The notes below the pieces were generated by a model, which saw nothing but the letters and a program-made list of their open reading frames with translations, was not told the DNA's origin and did not search any database. This document shows positions 1 to 17,106 of a DNA stretch of 64,000 bases, in pieces. The DNA is from Eudromia elegans. Lineage: Eukaryota; Chordata; Aves; Tinamiformes; Tinamidae. Numbering within the stretch: the first letter of the stretch is position 1; every line of letters starts with the position of its first letter. The DNA lies in the NCBI GenBank assembly GCA_003342815.1, contig PTEX01000195.1, forward strand, positions 70,200 through 134,199, written 5' to 3'. Made by a program: the position numbers and the translations under genes.

Positions 1-480
1 TATTTTAGAGGAGGAAGAAGGTAAGAAAAAACATGATTCTAATTATGAACAGTGTCCCATCTGCTTCAGATGCCTTTTTTCTTCCTTTTTTAATTCTTAA
101 TTCTTCTCATTCTGCCGCAGTGATCCACTAAAACTCACTGAGGTGCTAGATTTGTGCATTAGGAGTTTCTCATGCTCATTTTGATTACTTTTATGCTCTT
201 ACATATAAGCACAAGAGAAAGGGTGCTNGTTTACGGAGGTACAAAAGTGAAATATGTTCCTCTTACCATTAACAAACACGTTGTTTACAGTTTAAACTGC
301 TGAATGAGATGTTTGAGCTATTTTAAAGCTTAATTTTTGTGTTAGTACAAACTAAATGAAGGTGAAATACATGCTCTAGAGATGCACTGATTTCTGCATT
401 GTGTACAGTATTGATTAAAAATAATTCACTTTGTATTTTGAATATTGTCTTGAGTTTAATAAAGTTAAAGTGTACTATTT
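1..480 (+). other. probable 3'UTR end of a plus-strand gene (ERRFI1 by synteny)
   Basis: The left edge is AT-rich without a coding frame I can defend. It ends in a clear AATAAA hexamer at 458-463 followed by T/GT-rich sequence, as at a vertebrate poly(A) site. In mammals ERRFI1 lies next to PARK7 and converges on it, which here would place a plus-strand gene ending just left of PARK7. The ERRFI1 name is inference from gene order only; no coding exon of it is visible. Confidence 0.4.
458..463 (+). terminator. poly(A) signal AATAAA
   Basis: Canonical hexamer followed within 40 bases by T-rich sequence (TTTTTTGTTTGTTTTG around 490-506), the usual downstream element. It would end the gene entering from the left edge. 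Confidence 0.5.
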
Positions 481-3179
481 ATGTTACAATTTTTTGTTTG
501 TTTTGTTTTTTGCTCTATTGNGTAATTATACAATTATGTATTTGCATTTACTGGGAAATTAAGTAAAAAATGTTAAATGTGAAACAAATGTGGAATTCAA
601 TTTCCATGCAATTAAAATTAAGATTTCTGCGTATGTGTTTGATCATTCATATTGAACAGATCTAATTTTAATTCCTCCTTACTAAAGTATTTGGTATTTT
701 GGGGCATATAGTTTTCCGTTGTCCATAAAGTATCCGGTAAGGCAATGTGGCCCAATCAAGACTAATAACCACTGTAATTTCTGGAGTCACCAGTAGCATG
801 TTAGTTAGCAAAGAACACTCACTTAAAAAAAAAACTTTCACTTAAAAAAAAAACACACTACACAACCATACAACTAAAAAGGTTTCAAGGTTTCCCTGAA
901 GATCAGAGCTGAATGGTGTTTACTTGGTGACACAGGAGGGTGAGGGACAAGCACTGACAAAGGAAAGCAGAAGTCTCTCTTGCATATTCCCAGGCAATGT
1001 AGGATTCCTGTGCTTTGGAGGAGGAAGTTTAGGTCATGCAAAAGCTGTCTTCCAGTGACTAATTAAGCACTAGAGTTGTGGGGACAGCTTTGCAAGTTCT
1101 GGCCAGAAGACATCTCTGTGCTTATCCCTTGACATGTGATAAAACTTGTCAGGACACAACGTGCTCTTGCAACAGTCTGATCACGTTTGGTTACTTAGAG
1201 CTTGGGCTCACCTGGGCATGGCCTGAGAGCTGCCTCCCAGGAGGAAGACCCTTGCCAAATGGATTTGGCTGGAATAATCAGACTTTCAAAGGAGTTCTGA
1301 CTTGATACGCTGGAGTGTGAAGAGTTAGGAAGTTTGGGTTAAGAGAAAGAACATGTGGGAAGCACTGCTTCCCAATCAGAGCGCTGAGCTGTATGCAGCG
1401 CCCACCTCCTACTTGGCATTCCAGCCTGTCCTTGCAATGCTGCTGTGGCCATCCAGGGCAGTGGCCCACGGGACCCAGGAAGCAGCTCTGCCAGAGCAAG
1501 GCGACCTGTCCTGCAGTGGACACTGCAGTGTCTGCAGAGCAGCCGCATGCTGAGACCATACTCATGGAGCAATATTACTGTGAGACGAGGCTGGCAGCAA
1601 AGTTAAGGGGAAGAGCACTTCTGCTAGCCTAGAAACCAGGGAAACCACACACAAGCTTTAGCCCAGAAACCAATGGTGGCAAGAAGCTCCTGTCACACCT
1701 GCACTATGTAAAGGTCACTGTTTCTCAGTGCTGCCTTGCAGATTAGATGTTGTAAATACATCCCAGTGCTTTATAGGTTGAAGGCCAACAAATCAAGTGA
1801 GATGAGTTGAGTATAGCTGATAACTTCGGGAAAGAATGAGTGGATGAAGACAATGACTTTCCTCAACATGCCTGTCCCTGAAAGGTAGAGACTGTGTTGG
1901 TACNTAGTGAGTTGGCAAAAAAAGAAATAAAATAAACAGTCTCATTTAAAGTCTTCACCATGTTAATCTGTTCTTAAACAGATTTTGTCTGAGAATATCC
2001 AGGGAATAATATACAGCTATAATAGGAGGACATTTTAAAATTCTTGAACATCAGTTTCTCTTGCATCATAAAGCAAAATCAAAACAGAAAGTAAACCTGA
2101 TTTAAGGACATGCTGATTGACAACTTAATTAAATTCTACAATAGTTTAAAAGTAATAATCCTCTGTGTTGTTAGTATTAGTTTCCCATTCATTCCCACAC
2201 TGCAATAGGCACAATTCCTACTGTACCGAAACTACAGAACTCACATTGAGATTGCACTGCCAGGAATTTATGGTTAAGATGATGACCGAGTCAGTCATGG
2301 TTAAATTCTCACCCTTCAAAACCACAATTAGAAACCATGGCCCCTATAAACACTTTTAACAGTATTGCAAGCTGTATCTGTTAAACACATGCTCCTTAGA
2401 TTACTTTCAAGAAGAAAACCTGACATAGAAGTAACAAGATGTATCATCGTATCTATCAGTTAACTAACACACTGAATTGGTGACGTGTGTCCCTGCAGAG
2501 AACTTTTTTATTTTTTTATTTTTTAACTAGATTAATGCAACTTGGTTTTCAAGGTTATATTAATATCACATAGAAAACAGAAAACGTGGTAAACTTCAGC
2601 TTCTCATAGTTCCTAGGTATTGAAAGATCTACCATAGGTGGTTTAATTATACTTATTAATATTTGTTGAATACAACTACAGAGAGATCTCTGGCTGCTGA
2701 GTTTGTGATTAGCATTCGTATAAACTGAAAGACATGTTACCACCACCCATCCTGCATTGTCATTCAGGGCTTGCATAATCCCCACCCAAATGCCTATTTT
2801 CATCTACACAGCTCATTATTTTTTTTTCTGAATCACGCATGGAATCCACACCTATAATTGCTCATAGACTCTTGCTGTATTATTTATATATTGGTGTGCA
2901 GTTTGATTCCCAGTTGTGGTTGATTTTGGAGAAGGTGCTAGGCATTCCAAATTTTAAGTGGCAGGTCACAGAAGCATGGGAGTCATTAATTCTACTCATT
3001 TACTTACAGTGATTCAGAGGAAGAAAAGCTCCTCTGTTCAAAATCTGCAGCTTCTTGCTGAAGATTAAGTCCATCACCCACAAATTGTTAGCATTTGAAA
3101 GCCACTTCTAAAAGCCAAATGTTAGCCATGCGAAAGGAAGTACAATGCTAAATACTACTCTTTTCAAGATACATCAGGG

Positions 3180-3216
<37 letters not shown>

Positions 3217-5039
3217 AAAAAAAAAGCTGTAAGCAGCTATTGAATGTATGGCCTCAAAATGCCAAGAGAAGAAATCTAATAAATAAGCAAAAATCAAGAT
3301 TTCCCTTGGCCCCACTCTCCATAAACTATTCAAGGGTGCTAACCATTGTATACTGAATCATCCTAAAGCACTTGGAAGGTTTCGATGTACAAGGCCTCTG
3401 GATTAAGCTTGCAGTCCTAAGAATTATATCTGGTCCACTAAACCACTCAAGTGATAGAGAAGTTCCTGTTATATAAAGTCATTTTTATCTTTGTGAATAT
3501 TTTTTTATGCTCACAGCAACCTCAAGGGCAAGGTCAGGACTGAAAGCCCTTCTGGGAGGCAGTGGGAACACAGAGCCAATCCTACCACATGTTTAGCAGC
3601 CTTTAGGTGTACAACTGACAGGGAATTTATCAGCTTCAGACATCCACACTGAAGACCGCTTCCATCTATGCCATGAACTGCTACAGGGCAAGGGGCAGGG
3701 AAGACACTACTGAGCAGTGAGCAGACCCTTGTCACATTACTCACTGCCCTACCATTCTTCCCATGACTGTTGTGCAAGAACCAAAGGAAACCCAAGACTC
3801 CAACCCTATTAGACTGCACTCGGCAACTCCAATTATCATCTATCGTGTTGACAAGTTATTTAAGAGATGGTTTCCTGCATCCTGGTTGCATATGCACATA
3901 CTTAGAGCTTAGGCAATTTGAATTGGCACTGGGCTATTATGATGCAGAATCTGCATAACTATGGTATGCTGATAAACATGACAATGCAGAGGCCTCTAAC
4001 AACTCAGGGCAGAGATGAGAGCACAGGTGTACACCCTGATGGATTCTATTGCTCATTAGATTAAAATAACCTTAACTGCAAAAAGTCTTGTTTGCAGGAA
4101 AAGGAAAAAGTCTTTTCTGCAGAAAAGAAAAAGTCTTTTTGCAGAGTATCTCATCATGCTGAAAAGGCAATGAACTGAAATGATCACTCTGTTAAGAGTG
4201 ACAGAGGCCGGCAGCCAGACAGCCCTGTCTGAGGTAGGCTCCTAAGCTCATGAAGTGACACCAGGTAAGCTCTTGTTTTACACAGAGGCCAAAGGAAGGT
4301 TGGCATAAGGATTTAAAGGTGAAAGGCTAGCCTAAGCATGGTGGAACACAACTGTTTAGCTCCTAGCTTTGTGTTAAGTGGCTTAGTGCTAACATCCTGT
4401 CATAACACAGTTTAATCACAGATATTTTCAGAGGTGAGGATAAAGTGTTAGAATGTTTTTCTCTGAGTTTTATCAGTTGTGTAATGCCCTGCACTGGATG
4501 GAATCCACAACAGCATTGTTAGAGCACACTGCATGTTCCTGGAAGTAGCCAAGGGCTCCATCACTTCTTGTGCGAGCTTCTGCCTGGAGGACCAAAATAT
4601 CTTTGTGCAGACATGCAGGCACAAGCAGCAATCTAACTCGAAACAGTGCAACAAGGGGGAGCAATGCACAGGAACTAACTCAAAACGGCTCAACTCTTCA
4701 GTCTGATAGTACCCGAAGGCAGCACGCCGGGCTGCTCTGGACATGCTGCCTCTCCTAGGCCACAGTTGTATCACCTGAGTTTTTCCAGACTAACTTGATC
4801 AAAGGCAGACTCCATGACAAGACAGGATGCTACTGCATGCCCTACAGCAGCACAGGGAGTGAGTGAGGCTGCTGTTTATTAAGGAGCTCATTTTGTAGAT
4901 TAATGCCTGATCTCTGCATCTGGATATTGCCATGCGTAAGGGAGCTACTGGTGCATCCTAAACACAGAACTCTGTCATTCTCAAAGCAACACAGTGGGAC
5001 GCAGAGGGCCTTGCTGGCTACAGCACTGGAAAATGGAGA
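481..5039. other. intergenic, no gene recognised
   Basis: No frame here shows conserved protein sequence or paired splice sites that I recognise. It holds small local repeats: an 18-19 base duplication with A-runs near 820-855, a long A tract at 3181-3213 and three imperfect copies of an AAAAAGTCTTTT-TGCAG unit at 4079-4146. Confidence 0.6.
3181..3226. repeat. A-rich homopolymer tract
   Basis: About 33 A, one G, then a further run of A. It may be the tail of an old retroposed element, but no flanking element is recognisable. Confidence 0.9.
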
Positions 5040-5345
5040 CGCAGACTTTTCCTCCAAATGCGCTTTCGGCAAGGCAGCCCACAAGCGGCCAGGACCTTTC
5101 ACCAAAACCCCGGCGGGAGGCGACGCTCTACGAGGGAAGCGCCCGTTCCCTCTGCGAGGTGAGGGCAGGGCCCTGCTGCGCGACGCGGCGGCGGCAGCGC
5201 GAGGGGGCGCCCTGGCGCCGCGGCCGCCTCCCCCGCCGCGAGCAGCAGCGGTTCCACCGGCCGCTCTCAGGGTTTCGACACTCCGGGCGGCGGGGAAGGG
5301 CAGAGACGGCTCCCAACCCCCCCTCCCCGCGGGCTGGGAGACATA
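5040..5345. promoter_or_regulatory. isolated CpG island
   Basis: About 300 bases rich in CG dinucleotides and G+C (core 5150-5340) inside AT-rich DNA. It lies more than 3 kb from the PARK7 3' end and away from any recognised first exon. A good plus-strand donor context, GCGAG followed by GTGAGG, sits at about 5153-5163 and could end a first exon. Both strands give open frames here, but they are compositional (Arg/Ala/Pro/Gly-rich) and I do not call them genes. It could be an unannotated lncRNA promoter, a distal promoter or an enhancer-type island. Confidence 0.7.
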
Positions 5346-8300
5346 GGCGCCCATCCCCTGTTCCTGGAAACCTCTTCATTCTGTCCCAAGGATTTTTGTT
5401 TCTTGAGAGCTGACAGCAAAACATACACTGCCCCCAGAGGGGCAAAGGGCTCCTACAAGGTCAAAGAGTTGCACTGTGCCTCGTATTTCTTGCTCTGTGG
5501 ACATCAGCGTTTTCTAGTCTTATTCTCACCAAAATCTCCAAAGTGAGCTACTTCACTCTTTCTCAATATTCTCACTAAAGCATTTACAAAACCCCTAGAT
5601 GCCAGTACCATCTTACCAATTTAAGATGGTTGATTTTTATGCTTTGCTGCCATGAGCTTTCTTTGACATAGCACCTCACTAACAAAGTTGAATTAAGTCT
5701 TCACTGACAGTACTGATAAGACTCATCGCAAAATTTCACTGGGAAAGGAGGACTAGCTCTCTAGGGCACAAGCCTTTCTTTGTCTTCCACACAAAAAAAC
5801 TGAAAAATATTCCTTTGTAGACACATGGAGATGAATGTGCCGGATATGGCAGTGCAAAGCCAGCAGAGAAGAACACATCCTTAAAATAACAGTTCTCCTA
5901 GAGAGAGCAATGCCTCACTCAATAGCACACTTCCTGTTAAATAACTTGCTAAATATATGATCAGATTTATCACCATTCAAGGCAGCTTGCCTCCCATCTG
6001 CCAGTCACTGTCTTGCCTAGCTGGAGGACTTTTTCCAGTTTACATAAATAATANAGTAGAAAGTGGGAGTCAAAGCACCTACAATGATGTGTGCAATGCT
6101 TTCTTAAAGAATAACTTGTTAAAACTGTGAAAAGTTTCGGTGCACCAAAGCAAGCAACTCCTACAGTTAATACTTAAACACAACATGGGCAATTTTTGAA
6201 ATTATTTTGGAGCTACCTAGACATTAATTTCTCAGACTCATTCATTGAAACTTAGCAGTGGGGAGAAATCAGACATTTTAAGAGACACTACTGTATAACA
6301 ACAACAAAACAAACAGAAACACAGGAGGAAAATATCAACAGATGTACATGCATCAACAGATGTACATGCTTCTTGGGATATAACAGTTCAGATCCTCAAG
6401 TTCTGGAAGCAAAATATGCTACAGAAGGAATCATTAGGAACCAAAGTTCTTTTGATATAACTATGGACTAGAAGACATCCTTTTTTTACCAGACATGGGG
6501 ACAACAAATGACTCCATGTTGCACAAAACAAGCACTAAATTCTTATATACAAGCACAGCAGCGCTGTCTGCAGGGAACAATGGCAGAGAGTGGAGCTCTC
6601 TACCAGCACAGAAAAGCCAGGAACCAAAAGCAGCTGCAGCACAAACCAGGGCATTTCCCCCACCAACAAGTGGCACATCCCCATACCTGAACAAGAGAAG
6701 AACACAATCTCATGGAGGCAACTGCTTCAGCCAGCAACCTGGCAATCACTCAGCAACTCTGAAGTGTTGAGGCAGACCCACAAAGCAGGAAGCCCCAGCA
6801 GCATAACAGACCCCCTATGGGCCAGGGTGGGGCCCAGGCCGCAGCTTAAATGGAGCTCCAAGGCTGGGGGCGGAGGGTGCTGAGGGGGCCCAGCTGAGGC
6901 TGCTCGAGGCCATGGAGGGCACTCAGCACAGTTGGGGTTCTACTGCTTTATACCTCTGCAGAGGGTAGTTTCAAAGCTGCAATAGTCAGTGGCCAACGAA
7001 ATGTCCATTTTAGGCACCATCAACAAGTTTAGGTCAGTATTTTTAGGTGCTCGATAGCAGAATGTAGTCTAAAACAGTTCCACAGAGTAATTTCTCATGG
7101 AAAGCTGAAAAACACCATCTGCAGTCAGTTCTGTGAGGAAAGTAGTTTATTGAATTATGCTGTATGGGATTTTCTTTTTCTTTTCTCCTCTGCATTTATC
7201 ATTTTACTCTTATCCTGCTCCATATAATCACTCACATAGTTCACAGTCTTCTGTGGACCAAAGGATTTTCATCCTTTCAAGTTGATAGATATGCTGAGAA
7301 CCTCTGGAACCCAACAGGACATCACTGCATCTAATCTGGATGTTACTGAGAATTCCTTCTAACATTTTTTCTTTTTCTATGTATTAACCCGCAATAAGAG
7401 GAGCAATGGTTCTGTGACTATCTCCCTCACACTTCCTTCAGTTTTGTATTTTGGTATTTCACATGTATCAGGAGAAAACTATGTATTTTTGATTTTCTAG
7501 CTTCTTGAAAATAATGGGATGAAGTAAACTTCTCTTCAACTTCTTTGAGCAGACATAGTTCACTGGGCCAGCATGCTGCTGGATGGAACTGTAGCAGTAA
7601 GTACTGATGGCTTCAGGACTACGAACAATTACTGTTCTGGAAAAATTAACAGTTGATACCCACAGAATCTAGCTGATAGGATAAATGCGATGTGTAAAGG
7701 CAGATAAGAGTTTATATATGAGGTTAGAAACTTAGCAGCAAAATATAATGTCACAGTTGATTCAATTTAAGTGTATCTTCAGCTATCTCAACACAGACAT
7801 TTCTCTTTCCCCTCTCCCATGTTAATTGTTACTTCTTAGGGCTGATTATTACAGCTATTTTCTTTTAGATTGGCTAAATTCTCCCTTTCTGTTTTACAAT
7901 GAACTTCCAGAGCTGAAAATCGCTTTTAATACCAACTCTGTCTAATATATTGAAAATTATTAGGCCCTTCACAGATCTATTCAAATCACTACACTAAGTT
8001 ATAGAGAGAGTTCTGGGCATACTTCTAGTCTTGCTGCAATTTTCACATTTATCCTTTTTGAAAAGTTTTATCATTAATATTAGGAATCAGAAAGATTTGG
8101 TCTGAAAACCATTACAGCCCTAGTCTTTCTGGGATTCTTCACTCCCACCTGTTACAAGAGTCTCTCCAGAAATAAACTCACCCTTGTGAACACAAGTGGT
8201 TGCACAATATCTTTACCCAACATGATTTCTCTCTCCATCTATCATCAATGAAATGTCATTAAGTTGTTAAATGGTTCATGAGTTCTGCAAGACTCTAGGG

Positions 8301-8490
8301 GGTCTAACTTTACAAAGAAAATAAATATTATTTTTAAACAAATTCTAAATTACAACTTAATAAACAGTTTCAGATCACACTTCAAAAGAACTACATGTAA
8401 GCTGGTTTGAGTAGTACACGACTAGACAGTGGTGAAATGGTTTCATAGCTCTGGGTTAGGAGAAAACACACAAAGAAATAACACACAAGC
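5346..8490. other. intergenic, no gene recognised
   Basis: AT-rich sequence with no supportable exon. The only clear structure is an exact 18-base tandem duplication at 6334-6369. The interval ends where the PARK7 transcript ends. Confidence 0.6.
6334..6369. repeat. exact tandem duplication, 18-base unit, two copies
   Basis: ATCAACAGATGTACATGC occurs twice without interruption (6334-6351 and 6352-6369). Confidence 0.95.
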
Positions 8491-8504
8491 AGGGGTGCTT
8501 CACT

Positions 8505-8510
8505 TTTATT
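8505..8510 (-). terminator. PARK7: PARK7 poly(A) signal
   Basis: TTTATT on the plus strand gives AATAAA on the minus strand, 285 bases past the PARK7 stop codon. It is a plausible 3' end with a short 3'UTR. Confidence 0.7.
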
Positions 8511-8794
8511 TAATCAGCAAACATTTATCCATGTGGTTTTTAAATGCCATCCAAGAGCTAAATAAGATTATCAGATGCTAACTGCTTTTTTAGTGCCGAA
8601 GTAGTCTGCTAATAGCATTTCTCTTCCCCGCCCCCTCAGGAATTAACACTGCTGGTTTGTAAGACAGGGGAAAACTACAGGTTAAAGGAGTACAGCTACA
8701 AAATTCACCCACAATTAGACTGTATTTATGATAGTGCATCTTTCAGTTCTTCTAGGAAAGTCAGCTGTTCCACTCTATGTCCTTGACCAGGATT

Positions 8795-13943
<5,149 letters not shown>

Positions 13944-15869
13944 GTCTTGTATTGCACAGCACAAAGGGTTCCTATCAGGCAAGGAGTCTGTGAAGAAAGG
14001 AATGGAGAATCAGCGAGTGAATGAGAGAATGGTTAGAAGGTAAACCTTCAAGTACAAATCCTTCTTCATAGAGAAGTTTTAACTGTAACAAATTTGCATT
14101 TCAGCATTATCTTTCATCTATACCATCTCAAAACAAGTTCTCTAGCTTTAATGAAGATTCATAACAACCCTATTTAAAGAATATTGTGAATTAAGGGGCT
14201 GAAAAGCTGAATCAGATGGAGGCAGAGCAGGTTAGCAGCAGAACAGGAAACAGCCTAATCAGGACTTTACTTGACTTTAGTCTGCCAGTGAGAAGGATTC
14301 AGTGTGGATGACAGGCTTGTTTTCAGTTTGCACACCCTCACTCACACCCAGACTTCTCACTCCTACCTGAGGTCAGGGTTTATTAAAAGGGTTTATGGGA
14401 GCTTTGACCTCACGTCTGGTATTTAGTTTCCGTACAGCACGCTTCACGAAGAGTTTCCTGTGACTTAAAATGACTCATCGGTGCCTCTGCAAATCAGAGC
14501 AATAGATTTCTTTCCCTCTCCCTTTTTTTTTCTTCTCTCTGGGTATTTCACAGTTTTGTGGGGGAGAAAAGCATATGCACATGTGTGATGGGGGAAGAGG
14601 CCAGAGTTGAGTAAATGGAACAAACTCGGCTTAAGAATTCTTTTTAGCTCCTAAACTCACATTGAGGTTTATGGTCAAATTTCCATTAGAAGGTTAAAAT
14701 AAGTTAACTTCAATTACATCACATAAAATACACATTAACTCTTGCTGCATTGACAGAAGTCTGTGAAAGCACAGACTGTGATGTGAGAGTCTCCCTATAG
14801 AGGGTATTTCCACTCAGAAATACACACAGAACCTGGCGGCTCTTCACAAAATAAAATCCACATTTAGTTGCCTAGAACACAGAAATCCACTCCCAACCCC
14901 ACCACCTTGCTTCAGATTCATGTATTTTTCACCTTTGTTCTCTACTCTTAGTCCACTGAGAAAGTATCTGTTTCCAGAATACAGTAATACATAGCAGAAG
15001 GTCCTGCAGCACACAGAACTGTCCTAAACAGCCTAATTCTGTGAATCAAATCCCATCCTTAGTGGAGCTTTACATAGTGANGAACACAAGGCTGTGCTGA
15101 GTGAGCACAAATTGCAGACATTAGAAATGAGTTGAGGAGAGCCTAGAGTTTTTCTGGAAGGTATATGTTGAATCTTCAAAATAAGTTGCAGATCAAACAG
15201 ATTGCACTACTTAGCAACAGACAGCCTGAAGAGCCACAGAGATGAAATACTGCACTTGTTTGTTAGCACAGATGAGTAGCTTGTCTTTTTCAAGTTGTTA
15301 GTTCTTCAGATTCAAATATGCATCTAATCCTATTCCTCTCACCTGGCAAGACACAGTCTCTCTCTACTATCAGTAGATGCTTATTACCATATATTTCAAC
15401 TTCTTATGCATTAGTACTCTTCTTTAAATGGTTCATATGTAAATACCTGCCATGCTATAAATGCTACCAGAGTAACAATTCAGCAAGGCAGAGCCAAGTT
15501 ACACAGACATACTAGCCACTTCATTTAACAAGCTATCTACACACAGCTTAATAAGTCTTCCATTTGCTTCTCTGTGCTGCTACATGTGCGGGCTGTTCCA
15601 AACCTTTATGCTACACCGGCAAGCATACAGGCTCAAGGTGGTGACTTTCTGGCAAAGGGCAGAATCAGACTCTCCAGGAGGGCCAGCTAACAAATGTCAC
15701 ACTTCAACACTCATGTATGAGCAGCAGGAATGCTTCTACAGATTATTAGCCCAGCCAGTCCCAAGAAATATTCATGTTGCTAGTTATTCGTGCATTTATT
15801 TTAAGAACCGGCACCACCTGCTGCAGTTCAGAAGCACAGGTCAAATTTCAGGAGGCCACAAACAGCCAG

Positions 15870-16410
15870 CGCAGTGCTAGGTCGCAGGGCCTGCCAGCAC
15901 AGTACCACAACACGAGCAGAGGACGGGGGCTCGCTAGGACAGCGATGGGCCTTCCCTGGCCGCCCACGGCCACCGAGGCGTGGGCACTAGGGCCCGACTC
16001 GGACTCTTCGCGGAAGCCGCACCCCAACGGACCGGCAGGCCCCGCGCGGCGCCCAGGCCCCGGCCCTGGCCGCGCCTCACTCGGCGCTCGCTCGCAAGGT
16101 CCGGGGCGCGGCCACAGGGCCCCCCCGAACACAGCCGTACCGCCCGGCCCTACCGAGCCGCGGTGTCGCAACTCACCTGAGCGGCGGGCGCGCGCGCGGG
16201 CGGAAGGGCGAGCGGAGGCGCGGGCATGGGCCCCACCCCTCAGGGCCGCCCTCCGCACCGCCCCCGCGCGTCACGTTCCTCTCGTGCGCGTNNNNNNNNN
16301 NNNNNNNNNNNNNNNNNNNNNNNNNNNNNNNNNNNNNNNNNNNNNNGGCCCCGCAGCGAGGAGTCGGCACGCGCCTCCAGCCACCAAACATGGCTTCTGC
16401 CCCTAAAAGT
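15870..16410 (-). promoter_or_regulatory. PARK7: PARK7 CpG-island promoter and non-coding exon 1
   Basis: The sequence turns strongly CG-rich and ends in a 55-base assembly gap. On the minus strand a perfect donor, CCGCTCAG followed by GTGAGT, places the 3' end of a non-coding first exon at 16177. The exon would start at or just before the gap (about 16290). Human PARK7 also has a non-coding first exon. Open frames across the island are compositional. Confidence 0.8.
16292..16346. other. assembly gap (55 N)
   Basis: A run of N inside the CpG island at the presumed PARK7 transcription start. GC-rich sequence on both sides suggests a sequencing drop-out. Confidence 0.99.
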
Positions 16411-16839
16411 CTCCGTGCTTCCTGTCAAAAAATGCTTAACTAACTCACTGTCCTCCTCCAAGTTCCATCTAACACCCTTAACCAGAAGCGCAGTTTCCCA
16501 AGATACTTGGTCTGTTGAAAATGCCCATTACTCTGGGACGGATTTTTTTTTCCCTAGTTTTCTTAAGGAGGATTTTTGATGTTCGAGAAGAGAGGAAGGG
16601 CCGCTAAAAGTGCTCTTCAAGACCACAGAGGGTCTTGCTCTGACAACCAACCATCTGCAACCAGGTGCAACGTTGCCCTACAGGGAAATCAGGGTGCCTG
16701 GCCATGGCTGCCTCATGAGAAAAGCATGTCCTTTTTCCATGACTGCTTTTCAGTGCTTGTAGAATGTCTGAATCCAAAGCCCATGGCCTCATTCTGCCTC
16801 AGTCACTGCAGCCAGACTTGTAGTTGTCCCTTGGCCTGA

Positions 16840-17106
16840 AGACGCAGCACCCGTGGGCCCTGAGGGCAGGCGCAGCCCTCGGCACCCACAGAGCGGACAG
16901 AGCCGCTGCCCATCTTCTCGTGCCCTGCTCTGCAGCAGGGCTGTGTGTGGGGGCGCTGCCCGGCAGCTCCGGGGGTCGCGAGGGGGCGGAAAGCCCCGAC
17001 ACCGCCTGGGGTTTCCCACCGCTGCGGGTGACGCACGAGAAGGCTGGGGGCGGCCGCTAAGGGCCGGTGCCCGCCGCGCAGCGTGCACTCCTGCCGCGCC
17101 GGCCCC
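16840..17106 (+). promoter_or_regulatory. TNFRSF9: TNFRSF9 CpG-rich promoter with a kappaB-like site
   Basis: CG-rich sequence immediately upstream of the TNFRSF9 ATG. GGGGTTTCCC at 17008-17017 fits the NF-kappaB consensus GGGRNWYYCC and lies 90 bases before the ATG. 4-1BB is known as an activation-induced, NF-kappaB-responsive gene, so the site is biologically sensible, though a single motif match proves nothing. No TATA box is evident. Confidence 0.6.

Noticed and set aside
4842-5445. Several overlapping open frames on both strands at 5 kb
   Set aside because: All are Gly/Arg/Ala-rich by composition inside the orphan CpG island. I keep the island as a feature but not a protein.
15774-16406. 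Long plus-strand open frame across the assembly gap
   Set aside because: It spans 55 N and owes its length to the PARK7 CpG island. No conserved sequence is seen.
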